Shown here: positions 25,141-34,205 of the stretch, piece by piece
Layout: each line of letters opens with the position of its first letter
How positions within the stretch are numbered: position 1 is the first letter of the stretch
From: Syntrophales bacterium
GTDB taxonomy: Bacteria > Desulfobacterota > Syntrophia > Syntrophales > UBA2210
Assembly: GCA_023228425.1 (NCBI GenBank)
Contig: JALOBE010000019.1
Span: 1 to 55,007, forward strand
Reading direction: 5' to 3'
DNA length: 55,007 bases
The notes under the pieces: model-generated
The model's input: the letters and a program-made list of their open reading frames with translations, nothing else
Told to the model about the DNA's origin: nothing
Databases searched by the model: none
Position numbers and translations under genes: made by a program

Positions 25141-25995
25141 TTATTTGTTGTAGTCGTAAACACCGGCCCCGGTTTTCTTCCCGAAGCGTCCGGCTCGGAC
25201 GAGCTGACGCAGAAGCGGAGCCGCCCGGTACTTGTCTCCCAGTTCGCGCTCGAGACCGTCCATGATGCGCAACAGCGTATCCAGGCCCACGGCGTCGGAG
25301 AGGGCCAGGGGACCCATGGGATGGTTGCAGCCCAGCGTCATGGCCTTGTCCAGATCCTCGGCACTGGCCACGCCTTCGGCCAGAGCGAAAAAGGCTTCGT
25401 TGAGCATGACGCAGAGCAGCCGGTTCACGGCAAAGGCCGGTGCCTCGTTTACCACGATGACTTCCTTACCGATCTTCTTCCCCCACTCCTTGGCGATTTC
25501 AAGAGTTTCATCGGAAGTCTGGTATCCCCTGATGATCTCCAGGAGCCGCATGACCGGCACAGGGCTGAAGAAATGGGTACCGATAAACCGGTCGGGACGC
25601 TTTGTGATGCTCGCCATCTCGGTGATACTCAGGCCGGAGGTGTTGGTGAAAAAGAGGCAGTGGGCCGGCACGATGGTTTCCAGTTCCTCGAACACCTGTT
25701 TCTTGAGGTCCATGATCTCCAGGACCACTTCCACGACCACATCGGCCCCTTCGGCGGCTTCCTTCATGTCCAGCGTCGGATGCAGCCGTGACAGCACCCC
25801 GTCGACCTCCTCCCTGGTTGTCTTTCCCTTGTCAAGAGACCGTTCAAGGTTCTTCCGGATGGCGTCCATGCCCCTGTCGATAAACCGCTGCTCGATGTCC
25901 CGCATACTGACATCGTACCCTGCCTGGGCGCAGACCTGGGCGATGCCGCTTCCCATCAAACCGGCTCCGAGAACACAAATCTTTTTGATTTCCAT
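25141..25995 (-). CDS. hbd: 3-hydroxybutyryl-CoA dehydrogenase
   Basis: This 284-residue enzyme oxidises L-3-hydroxyacyl-CoA to the 3-keto form with NAD. The Rossmann motif GAGLMGSGIA (10-19), the substrate-site stretch THFFSPVPVMRLLE with the catalytic histidine, and NEAPAFAVNR are present. Length fits the short single-domain clostridial/syntroph type. The upstream acyl-CoA dehydrogenase supplies the preceding step of beta-oxidation; run in reverse the pair would serve butyryl-CoA formation. The stop codon lies within the end of a family B repeat. Confidence 0.94.
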   Translation of the reverse strand: MEIKKICVLGAGLMGSGIAQVCAQAGYDVSMRDIEQRFIDRGMDAIRKNLERSLDKGKTTREEVDGVLSRLHPTLDMKEAAEGADVVVEVVLEIMDLKKQVFEELETIVPAHCLFFTNTSGLSITEMASITKRPDRFIGTHFFSPVPVMRLLEIIRGYQTSDETLEIAKEWGKKIGKEVIVVNEAPAFAVNRLLCVMLNEAFFALAEGVASAEDLDKAMTLGCNHPMGPLALSDAVGLDTLLRIMDGLERELGDKYRAAPLLRQLVRAGRFGKKTGAGVYDYNK

Positions 25996-26075
25996 AGTCT
26001 TACTCCTTCTTCAGATTGTTTATACCGTCACACATGATGCCCGTGAAACGCTTACGGGGCCAGTGAAAAACGAGA

Positions 26076-27165
26076 TTTTTAAAAACCACCGATTGTGTCA
26101 CTTCGGGCGCCCCTGCCGGCACCGACCGCTCCCCTGTCGCCATGCCGACGGCTCCTTCCGTCACGTCGACCGCTCCTTGTCGTCGTCACCGACCGCCCTT
26201 GTCATTTCGTCCAACCCCTTTCCGTCTTTACGACCGCCCCCTTCTGTCATTTCGACCGGAGGGAACCGGAGGGAGAAATCTTTCAAAAAGAAACGACGGA
26301 ACGATGGAAAAGAAAGATTTCTCGTCGCTTCGCTTCTCGAAATGACGGGGCCGGGGGCACTCCCCAGGAAAAGCAAGATTTCTCGTCGCTTCGCTCCTCG
26401 AAATGACGGTGTTTATTCCGCTCCTCGAAATGACGGAATATGAACACTCCTCGAAATGACGGGGTTTATACCACCCTCGCCTCCTCGAAATAACGGGGTT
26501 TATGACCGTCCCTCCTTGTCATTTCGTCCAACCCCTTTCCGTCTTTACGACCGCCCCCTTCCGTCATTTCGACCGGAGGGAACCGAAGGGAGAAATCTTT
26601 CAAAAAGAAACGACGGGACAATGAAAAAGAAAGATTTCTCGTCGCTTCGCTCCTCGAAATGACGGGGCCGGGGGCACTCCTCAGGAAAAGCAAGATTTCT
26701 CGTCGCTTCACTCCTCGAAATGACGGCGTTTATTCCGCTCCTCGAAATGACGGAATATGAACACTCCTCGAAATGACGGGGTTTATACCACCCTCGCCTC
26801 CTCGAAATGACGGGGTTTATACCACCCTCGCCTCCCCGAAATGACGGGGTTTATGACCGTCCCTCCTTGTCATTTCGTCCAACCCCTTTCCGTCTTTACG
26901 ACCGCCCCCTTCTGTCATTTCGACCGGAGGGAACCGGAGGGAGAAATCTTTCAAAAAGAAACGACGGGACAATGGAAAAGAAAGATTTCTCGTCGCTTCG
27001 CTCCTCGAAATGACGGTGTTTATTCCGCTCCTCGAAATGACGGAATATGAATACTCCTCGAAACGACGGGGTTTATACCACCCTCGCCTCCTCGAAATGA
27101 CGGGGTTTAAGCCGCTCCCGGAAGTGACGGCGTTTTCAGCGCTCCCCGAAACATCACAAATCACA
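26076..27165. repeat. Large family A array with a triplicated block of about 317 bp
   Basis: The sequence GTCATTTCGTCCAACCCC starts at 26201, 26518 and 26869 and each time leads through a type I core to CGGAATATGAACACTCC (or a variant). Offsets are 317 and 351 bp; the second is longer by one extra 34-bp unit (ACCACCCTCGCCTCC...). The first two blocks also carry an additional half core (CAAGATTTCTCGTCGCTTC). All frames here are repeat-derived. Confidence 0.88.
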
Positions 27166-27343
27166 ACGGGAAGGTCCCTCTCTATGGTCTTGTTTCGACC
27201 GCGGGGGCTGACCAGCATTCACCTATCACAGAGTGGACCTCACGGCAACGGAAAACCTTCACAGTGTTCGGAATGGATGATCGCCAGAAACAAGGATTCG
27301 ACCTCTGCCGTTCCCGCTATCCTTCCCCGCCGACTCTCGCCGG

Positions 27344-28744
27344 TCAGGAGCATTGCTCCTTTATCTGTTTCGGGTCGATACCGTATTTCTTGATGCGGTG
27401 CCAGAGGCTCCGCTGGTTGATACCGAGGATGCGGGCCGCCTGGGATTGCACGCCGCCGGCTTCGGTAAGCGCCGCGAGAATCAGTTTCTTTTCATAGTCT
27501 GCCAGGCACTGATCGAGATGGAAGTCTTCTTCGAGGACATCCGCCGTGCCGAAGGACTCGGTCACTCGCTGTGATCGGGGAGGCACGGCCGGTTCCCTGA
27601 CCGTCCCGCGGCGCTCCAGGCCCGTTGACGTTATATGCCCGTCGTCGGCCATGACTGCGGCCCGTTCCAGCACGTTCTTCAGTTCCCGCACGTTGCCCGG
27701 CCAGTCATAGGTCATCAGCTCCCGCATCGCCCCGGAAGACACATGGGGCGGACCGGGCAATTCCTCCAGCATGCGGGCCGCCAGTACGGGGATATCCTCG
27801 ATTCGATCCCGCAGAGGGGGAATATAGATGGAGAAGACGTTCAACCGATAGAACAGGTCGTCCCTGAACAGGCCCTCCTCCGCCATGAGCTGAAGGTTCT
27901 TGTTCGAGGCGGCAATAAATCGAACGTCCACGGAGATGGTTTCGTTTCCGCCCACCCTCTCGAAGGAGCGCTCCTGGAGGACCCGGAGCAGTTTCGCTTG
28001 TGTTTCCAAGGGCATGTCGCCGATTTCGTCAAGAAAGAGCGTTCCCTCGTGAGCCAGCTCAAACTTGCCTTTCTTCCGCGCCACGGCACCGGTAAAGGCC
28101 CCCTTTTCATGACCGAAAAGTTCGCTTTCCAGAAGCCCCTGCGGTATGGCCACGCAGTTGAGCTTGATGAAGGGCCTGTCCCGCCGCTCGCTTTCCCGAT
28201 AAATCGCCTCGGCAATCACTTCCTTCCCCACGCCGCTTTCCCCGAGAATCAGGACCGTGGTGTTCGTGGGAGCCACCTTGATGACCTGGCTGAGGATCGT
28301 GCGAATGGCCGTACTCTGCCCGGAAACGCCCGGGAAGCGTTCCCGGGCGTCGACCTTGCTGATCAGGTTGGTCACCTCATCGAAGACGGCCTCGAAACGG
28401 CTCAAGTCGGTTCGTTTCAACAGGTTGCTGCGTCCCTCGATGGCCTCGCGGGGGAAAACCGGGAATTGCCTCAGATCTTCGAGGAATTTTCTCAGTGGAC
28501 GGAGCAGGGCGACGGTGACGGCGACGCCCGCAAGGGCCGCGAAGAGTATGACGGCGAAGCCCCCCCAGATCCAGTAGCCTCCCGTCACCTGCCCGGCCAC
28601 CAGAAAGGCCATAAGCGCCAGTCCGGCAAAAATGAAAGGGACCAGGATGAAGAGACTCACGTGGAAGGGCAGAAAGCCCCCGGGGGAGAACTGCCTATCG
28701 TGCTCTTTCCGGGTCGTCCCGTTTTTGAAGATGTGCTCGTTCAC
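27344..28744 (-). CDS. Membrane-anchored sigma-54 transcriptional activator
   Basis: This 466-residue protein has two N-terminal membrane segments (about 29-51 and 56-80) and a HAMP-like linker instead of a receiver domain. A sigma-54 AAA+ domain follows: Walker A GESGVGKE (168-175), GAFTGA (215-220), FLDEIGD and a YDWPGNVREL sensor region. A C-terminal Fis-type HTH ends the protein (QSQAARILGINQRSLWHRIKKYGI). The GTG start has GGAGGG 6 nt upstream. It would open sigma-54 promoters in answer to a membrane or periplasmic signal. The only strong sigma-54 promoter I found in the window precedes the pilin gene at 39506, so pilin control is a reasonable guess. Confidence 0.9.
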   Translation of the reverse strand: MNEHIFKNGTTRKEHDRQFSPGGFLPFHVSLFILVPFIFAGLALMAFLVAGQVTGGYWIWGGFAVILFAALAGVAVTVALLRPLRKFLEDLRQFPVFPREAIEGRSNLLKRTDLSRFEAVFDEVTNLISKVDARERFPGVSGQSTAIRTILSQVIKVAPTNTTVLILGESGVGKEVIAEAIYRESERRDRPFIKLNCVAIPQGLLESELFGHEKGAFTGAVARKKGKFELAHEGTLFLDEIGDMPLETQAKLLRVLQERSFERVGGNETISVDVRFIAASNKNLQLMAEEGLFRDDLFYRLNVFSIYIPPLRDRIEDIPVLAARMLEELPGPPHVSSGAMRELMTYDWPGNVRELKNVLERAAVMADDGHITSTGLERRGTVREPAVPPRSQRVTESFGTADVLEEDFHLDQCLADYEKKLILAALTEAGGVQSQAARILGINQRSLWHRIKKYGIDPKQIKEQCS

Positions 28745-28784
28745 GGCGAACCCTCCCGCTATCTGCGGACAACGATCATTGCAA

Positions 28785-29155
28785 AACTATCGGTCGTGCC
28801 ATTTCGGGCGTTCTTTGCCGTCATTTCGACCGCCCGTCAGGTAAAGCGCCCGGCCGCCTTTTCGGCCACTCCTTGCCGTCATTTCAGCCACTCCTTACCG
28901 GCTTTACGGCGTCCATCCTCGTCTTTACGACCGCCCCCTTCTGTCATTTCGACCGCTCTCCTCGTCTTTTCGACCGCCCCCCTTCTGTCATTTCGACCGG
29001 AGGGAACCGGAGGGAGAAATCTTTCAAAGAGAAACGACGGAACAATGAAAAAGAAAGATTTCTCGTCGCTTCGCTTCTCGAAATGACGGGGTTTATTCCG
29101 CTTCTCGAAATGACGGACCTTATTTCACTCCTCGAAATGACGGGGCTGGGCGCTC
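28785..29155. repeat. Family A repeat cluster upstream of the sigma-54 activator gene
   Basis: It opens with AAAACTATCGGTCGTGCCATT, a decayed left end. Several CGTCATTTC/GTCTTTACG half-units lead to a full type I core at about 28986-29088 and two or three trailing TCGAAATGACGG units. Confidence 0.82.
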
Positions 29156-29168
29156 CCCGAAATGATAT

Positions 29169-29345
29169 CGTTCAGGGATCGTGAGCCCCTTTGAGCCCCC
29201 ATCCGCGCGGCCCTGTCTCGCACTTCGGCCCCGAAATGGACACCGTTCAGGGATCGCGGGCCTCTCTGCTTGAATCGACTCTACGGCAGGTAAAGGGCAT
29301 GACCCTCGAAGCCTTCGCCGTTCAGGGATCGTGGCCTCTCTGCTT
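29169..29345. repeat. Three direct repeats phased at exactly 75 bp
   Basis: CGTTCAGGGATCG begins at 29169, 29244 and 29319. The second and third copies also share GGCCTCTCTGCTTGAATCGA. This is unrelated to family A, which ends just before it. It lies immediately 3' of the mshG-like gene. Confidence 0.75.
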
Positions 29346-29364
29346 GAATCGACCGCGGGATCGC

Positions 29365-30585
29365 TTATCGCACCATCTTGGTCAGGTCCCACATGGGAAG
29401 GAATATGGCCAGGGCGAAAAAACCTACGACGACCGCGAGGCTGACTACGAGAATCGGCCCCACGGCCTGGGAGAGTTTCGACGCGGCGTAGGCCACCTCG
29501 TCGTCATAGTGCATCGACACCTGTTGCAGCATGTCGTCCAGGGCGCCTGTTTCTTCCCCCACAGCCACCATGTCCACCACCATGGGGGTAAAGTACTTCG
29601 CCGACCGCAGGGGGCTCGATATGCCCCTTCCTTCCCCGAGGAGCGACCTGATTCTTCTGAACTCCCGGGCAATCGCCTCGTTTCCGATGGTTCCCACAAG
29701 AATGTCCATGGAAACCAGCACGGGGATGCCGCTGGCCTGGAGAATGGAAAAAATGCTGGCGAACCGGGACATGGCCGCTTTCTGGAAGAGGGTCCCCAGA
29801 ATGGGGATCTTCAGCAACAGCGAGTCCCTGATATATTTCCCGGCGGGAGTATTCACATACCACCGGTACCCGGCGATGCCGCCCACCAGGACTATGAGAA
29901 CCGCATACCAGAACTTCTTGAGAAAACCGTAGAGTCCCAGTGCCAGTTTCGTTGGCAGGGGAAGATCGAGGCCCGCGGAAGCAAAGACACCGATGAAGGT
30001 GGGCATGACGAAGGTGAGAAGAACCGTGAAGGCGATGGCGAGGGCTACCAAGACGATTTTCGGATACAGCAGTGCCCCGCTGATATCGGATTTCACCTTG
30101 TACTCGTGCTCCAGGATATAGACAAGCCGCTGCAGGACATCCGGCAGGGTTCCGCTCTGTTCGCCGGCATTCACCATGTTTACGTACAGGGGCGACAGAA
30201 CCTTCTCATGACGACGAAAGGCCTCCGTCAGGGAATTGCCGGCCCTGATGTCCGTACTGATCTGGGCAAGCACGTTCCTCAGGCGCGGGTTCTGAGTCTG
30301 GTTCTGAAGAATGTCAATGAGCTGGACGATGGACAGTCCCGAGACCAGCATGGTCCGGAACTGCTTGGTCATGAGGATGATCTCCTCTTCCTTGACGCCG
30401 CCGAGCCGGAGCTTGATCTCGTGAAGCACCGAGCCGCTCCTCCGGGGCTTGTCCTCTTCAACCTTCGTCGGTATGAGGCCCTGGTTGCTCAGCAGCATCC
30501 CGGCGGTTCCCGCCGAGTCGGCGTCGATGACTCCGGAGACCTGTGTCCCGGCCTGGTTAATGGCCTTATAGGCGAACTTCGGCAT
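29365..30585 (-). CDS. mshG: Type IV pilus / MSHA inner-membrane platform protein (PilC/GspF family)
   Basis: This 406-residue polytopic protein couples the assembly ATPase to pilin extraction. It has two GspF domains, each ending in a membrane segment (about residues 170-245 and 375-400), and family motifs FTRQF-like (ILMTKQFRTML), LxxGxxLxxA (IRAGNSLTEAFRRH) and GEQSGTLPDVL / GEETGALDDML. The N-terminus MPKFAYKAINQAG is canonical. It is the last gene of the leftward MSHA-like operon, 78 bp after mshE. Confidence 0.93.
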   Translation of the reverse strand: MPKFAYKAINQAGTQVSGVIDADSAGTAGMLLSNQGLIPTKVEEDKPRRSGSVLHEIKLRLGGVKEEEIILMTKQFRTMLVSGLSIVQLIDILQNQTQNPRLRNVLAQISTDIRAGNSLTEAFRRHEKVLSPLYVNMVNAGEQSGTLPDVLQRLVYILEHEYKVKSDISGALLYPKIVLVALAIAFTVLLTFVMPTFIGVFASAGLDLPLPTKLALGLYGFLKKFWYAVLIVLVGGIAGYRWYVNTPAGKYIRDSLLLKIPILGTLFQKAAMSRFASIFSILQASGIPVLVSMDILVGTIGNEAIAREFRRIRSLLGEGRGISSPLRSAKYFTPMVVDMVAVGEETGALDDMLQQVSMHYDDEVAYAASKLSQAVGPILVVSLAVVVGFFALAIFLPMWDLTKMVR

Positions 30586-30662
30586 GTATCATCCCCTCTG
30601 TGTATCACTCCCCGCGACACGGCGCGTCGTTGCAGGCGCGCCGTTGTCCCGCTGTGCCTTCT

Positions 30663-32378
30663 TCAGGCGCTACCATCCACGTTCATAACCTTCGAGGCGG
30701 CCTCTTCCAGGGTCGTGATGCCCCGGGCCACCTTTTCAGCAGCGTCTTCCCTGAGCATCCGCAGTGTCCCCGCCTCCACGGCGGCGCGGTTGATCTCATG
30801 GGCGGTGGCCCCTCTCAATATCAGCGCCTGAATGTCTTCGTCCACCATGAGCACCTCGAACACCCCCGTCCTGCCGCGGTAGCCCGTGAACATGCAGCGC
30901 GGACACCCGACCGCCTGAAGGAAACGCGGATTTTCATATTTATCCATTCCCCAGGCCTCTATTATTTTCCTGTCGGGCTGGTAGGGCTCGGCACAGTGGG
31001 AACAGACCGTTCTCAGCAGGCGCTGGGCGAAAGAAACCAGAAGAACCGACGAAACGAGGAAGGGCTCTATGCCCATGTCGATAAGGCGGGTCACGGCCCC
31101 CGCCGCGTCGTTGGTGTGAACGGTACTCAAAACCCGGTGGCCCGTCAGGGCCGACTGGGTGGCAATCCCCGCCGTTTCGCCGTCTCTGATCTCACCCACC
31201 ATGACCACGTCGGGGTCCTGTCTGAGAATCGACCGGAGACCGCTGGCAAAGGTCATGCCCGCCCTGCGGTTCAACTGCACCTGCCTGATACCCGCTATAC
31301 GGTATTCAACGGGATCTTCCAGGGTTATGATGTTGATATCCGGGGAATTCAAGAGTTTGAGGATCGCGAAGAGACTCGTGCTTTTACCGCTTCCCGTGGG
31401 CCCCGTGCTGAGAATCAGCCCGTAGGGCTTCCGGCTCGCGACTTCGATCTTTTCCCGGTCCGCGGCGGACATGCCGAGCCGGTCAAGGGTGTACACTTCG
31501 GCACTCATGTCAAGAAGCCGGAGGACCAGGTTTTCGCCGTAAACCGTCGGTATCACCGAGGCACGGATATTGATGTCCTTGTTCTCCATCTTCACGGTAA
31601 ACCGTCCGTCCTGGGGTACCCGGGAAACAGCGATATCCATGCGTGACAGGATCTTCAGGCGGGATATGATGGGAAGCACCATCGTCTTGGGCGGCGCCGG
31701 CATCTCCACCAGATTGCCGTCGATGCGGAACCGCAGGGAGACCGACTTTTCCTCGGGGCTTATGTGAATGTCACTCGCCTTCTCCCGGACAGCCTGGGCA
31801 AGGATGGAATTGACCAGTCGTATAACCGGCGCTTCTTCGGCCATGTCCTGCAGTGAACTGACCCTCAGGTCTTCCACGGACTCTTCCTCGGCCTGAACGT
31901 CGACCTTCACATCACCCAGGTTTTCCATGAGTTCCACCAGTTCCGTCCTGGAACCGTAGGTGATATCCATGAGCTGGTCCAGCTCGCGGACGGAGCAGAC
32001 GACGGCTTCAACCTCCAGCTTGGTCAGTTCCTCCACGGCGTCGACACTGGTCATATCCATGGGATCCGTCATGGCCAGGGTAAGCAGATTGGGCCGCTTC
32101 CGTACCGGAACAATCCGGTATTTGTAGGCTATATCAAGGGGAACCAGATCGGCCATCTTCTTGTCGGGAGGATACTCTGTCTCGCTGTACCTGGGAATCC
32201 TCAACTGGGCACTCACCTGGTCTATGATCTGGTTTTCCATGAGTATCCCGTGTTTTATGAGATATTCCCCCAGCTTCAGCCGCTCCCGTTTCTGGCCCGC
32301 CAGGGCCTTCTGAAGCTGGTCGTCACTGATGAGACCCGCGTCAACGAGCATTTCACCCAGTTTCTTCCGTACTCTCAC
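30663..32378 (-). CDS. mshE: MSHA/type IV pilus assembly ATPase with c-di-GMP-binding MshEN domain
   Basis: This 571-residue hexameric ATPase would power pilus extension. The N-terminal MshEN domain has two tandem motifs, KLGEMLVDAGLISDDQL... (6-29) and KLGEYLIKHGILMEN... (35-58). Both keep the LG, hydrophobic and Gln positions that bind c-di-GMP, with Lys in place of the usual Arg. The catalytic core has Walker A GPTGSGKST (327-335), an Asp box (EDPVEY), Walker B with MVGEIRD and the His box. A zinc site C460/C463...C493/C496 matches PilB/GspE. The neighbouring genes follow the msh order. Confidence 0.94.
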   Translation of the reverse strand: MRVRKKLGEMLVDAGLISDDQLQKALAGQKRERLKLGEYLIKHGILMENQIIDQVSAQLRIPRYSETEYPPDKKMADLVPLDIAYKYRIVPVRKRPNLLTLAMTDPMDMTSVDAVEELTKLEVEAVVCSVRELDQLMDITYGSRTELVELMENLGDVKVDVQAEEESVEDLRVSSLQDMAEEAPVIRLVNSILAQAVREKASDIHISPEEKSVSLRFRIDGNLVEMPAPPKTMVLPIISRLKILSRMDIAVSRVPQDGRFTVKMENKDINIRASVIPTVYGENLVLRLLDMSAEVYTLDRLGMSAADREKIEVASRKPYGLILSTGPTGSGKSTSLFAILKLLNSPDINIITLEDPVEYRIAGIRQVQLNRRAGMTFASGLRSILRQDPDVVMVGEIRDGETAGIATQSALTGHRVLSTVHTNDAAGAVTRLIDMGIEPFLVSSVLLVSFAQRLLRTVCSHCAEPYQPDRKIIEAWGMDKYENPRFLQAVGCPRCMFTGYRGRTGVFEVLMVDEDIQALILRGATAHEINRAAVEAGTLRMLREDAAEKVARGITTLEEAASKVMNVDGSA

Positions 32379-32428
32379 CTTTGATCCTCCTGGAGGTTTC
32401 CGTTGGTGCGGCGCTCACGCCGCCGTCA

Positions 32429-34165
32429 TCACAGGTCCCCGAAAAAAAGCGTCTCCGGGGGCCAGCCGGCGAAAACTTCGGCGGACGCGGCCATGTCGGC
32501 GGGCAGCCTCTCACGGGCGAACCGCGCCGATGCCTCGTCCGGAAAACTGTTTCTCATGACAACCGAAAAGCGAAGACCATCCTCCCCGGTCCAGTAGGAA
32601 ACCATGCGCAGAGTTCCCTCCCGCCACTGGTATGCCCTGAAGCGGCGGTTCATCTCTTCCAGGTCGTCTCCGTCGGCAATACGTACCCAGTAGCGGTACC
32701 GGTACGCCTCGGGGCGGACGGCCGGAATGGCCGGAATGGCGACCAGGTCACCGGCCAGGACAAAGTCGGGGTCGTTGATCCTCGGGTTCACGGCAACCAG
32801 GGCGCCCAGGAGCGCCTCATCGCAGTAACCGTACACTTCCCGCATTGCCCGGCCGAGAAACTGGTTCCTCGCGATCCGGATATGGCCCAGAATAGCCGGC
32901 GCCCTGCTTTCACCGCCGCCATTTCCACCGAGGGCCGCCGTCCTTTTCGGTGGTGCCTCGTCGATTACGGACAGCGACGCGACGGTCACGGGCTCCTCCG
33001 GACGTTCCGCCTGTATCCCGACCGGCTCTTCAGCGATGATCGTTTCTTCCGGAGCCGCCGCCGGAACCTGCTCCGCTCCAGCCGGATCCTCCTCGGAGAC
33101 CTCTCCGGGTTCCGGGACCCCGTTGCCGGAGTCGGCGACCACAGTCACCGCGGGCGCCGGGACCGACGGCGATCCCCCGGCCGAAACCGCCGGCCGCTCC
33201 TTTTCTGCCGGTGTCGTCCAGGCGGCGACGGAAATCAGACCGTACTGAAAACTGAACAGCACGACGGCCGCACCGGCCAGAAGAATCCCGGCAACAACGG
33301 CGCCCCGGGCCCAGGTGAACACCGGTCCGGGCCTGTCGCCCCCCGCTCTGCGTATCACCGACTTCACCAGGGACCTGTCGGCCCTGTTTTTGCCGTGTAT
33401 GATCAGGGCCAGGAGAACCTGGTGGCAGAGCCGGACGATTTTCCGCGGATAGCCCCTGGTCTCCCGGTACACGGCCCGCATGGCCCCCTTCGTGAATTCT
33501 ATGGGGACCTCCCTGCCCCGCTCCGTGGCCTGCCGCACCCTGAAACGGACCATGGCCTCGGTATCGCTGAAACTGAGCGGGCCCAGGCTGTAGAGCAGGT
33601 TGATCCGGTCGGTGAAACCGGGATTCCGGTCAAGACTCTGCCGAAACTCCTCCTGAGCGAAAATGGCGATCTGCAGCAGCTTGAACTCGTTGGTCTCGTA
33701 GTTCAGAAGCTCCCGCAGGCTCTCCAGGGCAAAATCAGGGATTTTCTGGCCCTCATCGATGATGAGGACGATGAGCCTCTGTTCCTCGACGGCCTGCTGA
33801 AAGAGAAAATTCTTTATCCTCTCCCGCATCCGCCAGGCGCCGGCCTCTTCCGCGTCGTCCGTTTCGAGGCCGAAGAGCCCCGCCACGAACGTGAGGAACT
33901 CCATCCCGGTGCTGAAGTGGGGATCGAGAAGCAGGTACGTCCTGACCGCCGGGTCCCCCGATAATTTTCGAATGAGCTGACGCGACAGGGTGGTTTTACC
34001 TGCCCCCACCTGCCCGATGACCACGTTCAGCCCCCTGCGGAGTCGCAGGGCCACCTCGAGCTTCTGGAGACAGTCCACATGGTGCCGGGATTCGTAGAAA
34101 AAATCCGGCTCCGGCGAATTTGAGAATGGCTCCCGGACAAGATTCAGGATGCGGTAGTATTCCAT
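32429..34165 (-). CDS. mshM: ExeA/MshM-like AAA+ ATPase with transmembrane and C-terminal periplasmic part
   Basis: Of 578 residues, 1-275 are an ExeA-type AAA+ domain (Walker A GQVGAGKTT 51-59; Walker B LIVLIIDEGQ 131-140). A membrane segment follows at about 288-313, then a long Pro/Ala/Glu-rich linker and a C-terminal domain of about 140 residues. That domain has a LysM-like part (ALVAVNPRINDPDFVLAGDLVAIP) and a SPOR-like end (WTGEDGLRFSVVMRNSFPDEASARFARERL). ExeA/MshM proteins help place the secretin through peptidoglycan, and the C-terminal wall-binding modules fit that. It sits between the secretin and mshE genes. In several msh operons M and N are separate; this may combine both functions. 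Confidence 0.85.
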   Translation of the reverse strand: MEYYRILNLVREPFSNSPEPDFFYESRHHVDCLQKLEVALRLRRGLNVVIGQVGAGKTTLSRQLIRKLSGDPAVRTYLLLDPHFSTGMEFLTFVAGLFGLETDDAEEAGAWRMRERIKNFLFQQAVEEQRLIVLIIDEGQKIPDFALESLRELLNYETNEFKLLQIAIFAQEEFRQSLDRNPGFTDRINLLYSLGPLSFSDTEAMVRFRVRQATERGREVPIEFTKGAMRAVYRETRGYPRKIVRLCHQVLLALIIHGKNRADRSLVKSVIRRAGGDRPGPVFTWARGAVVAGILLAGAAVVLFSFQYGLISVAAWTTPAEKERPAVSAGGSPSVPAPAVTVVADSGNGVPEPGEVSEEDPAGAEQVPAAAPEETIIAEEPVGIQAERPEEPVTVASLSVIDEAPPKRTAALGGNGGGESRAPAILGHIRIARNQFLGRAMREVYGYCDEALLGALVAVNPRINDPDFVLAGDLVAIPAIPAVRPEAYRYRYWVRIADGDDLEEMNRRFRAYQWREGTLRMVSYWTGEDGLRFSVVMRNSFPDEASARFARERLPADMAASAEVFAGWPPETLFFGDL

Positions 34166-34205
34166 GGCTCTCGATTCTCTCGGGCCCGCCCACCCCCTCT
34201 GAATC

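Noticed and set aside
26076..27165. Several open frames of 60-400 residues on both strands rich in S, R, P and T
   Set aside because: They are translations of family A repeats in different frames, with repeated FRPEGTGGRNLS-like strings, no ribosome sites and no domain.
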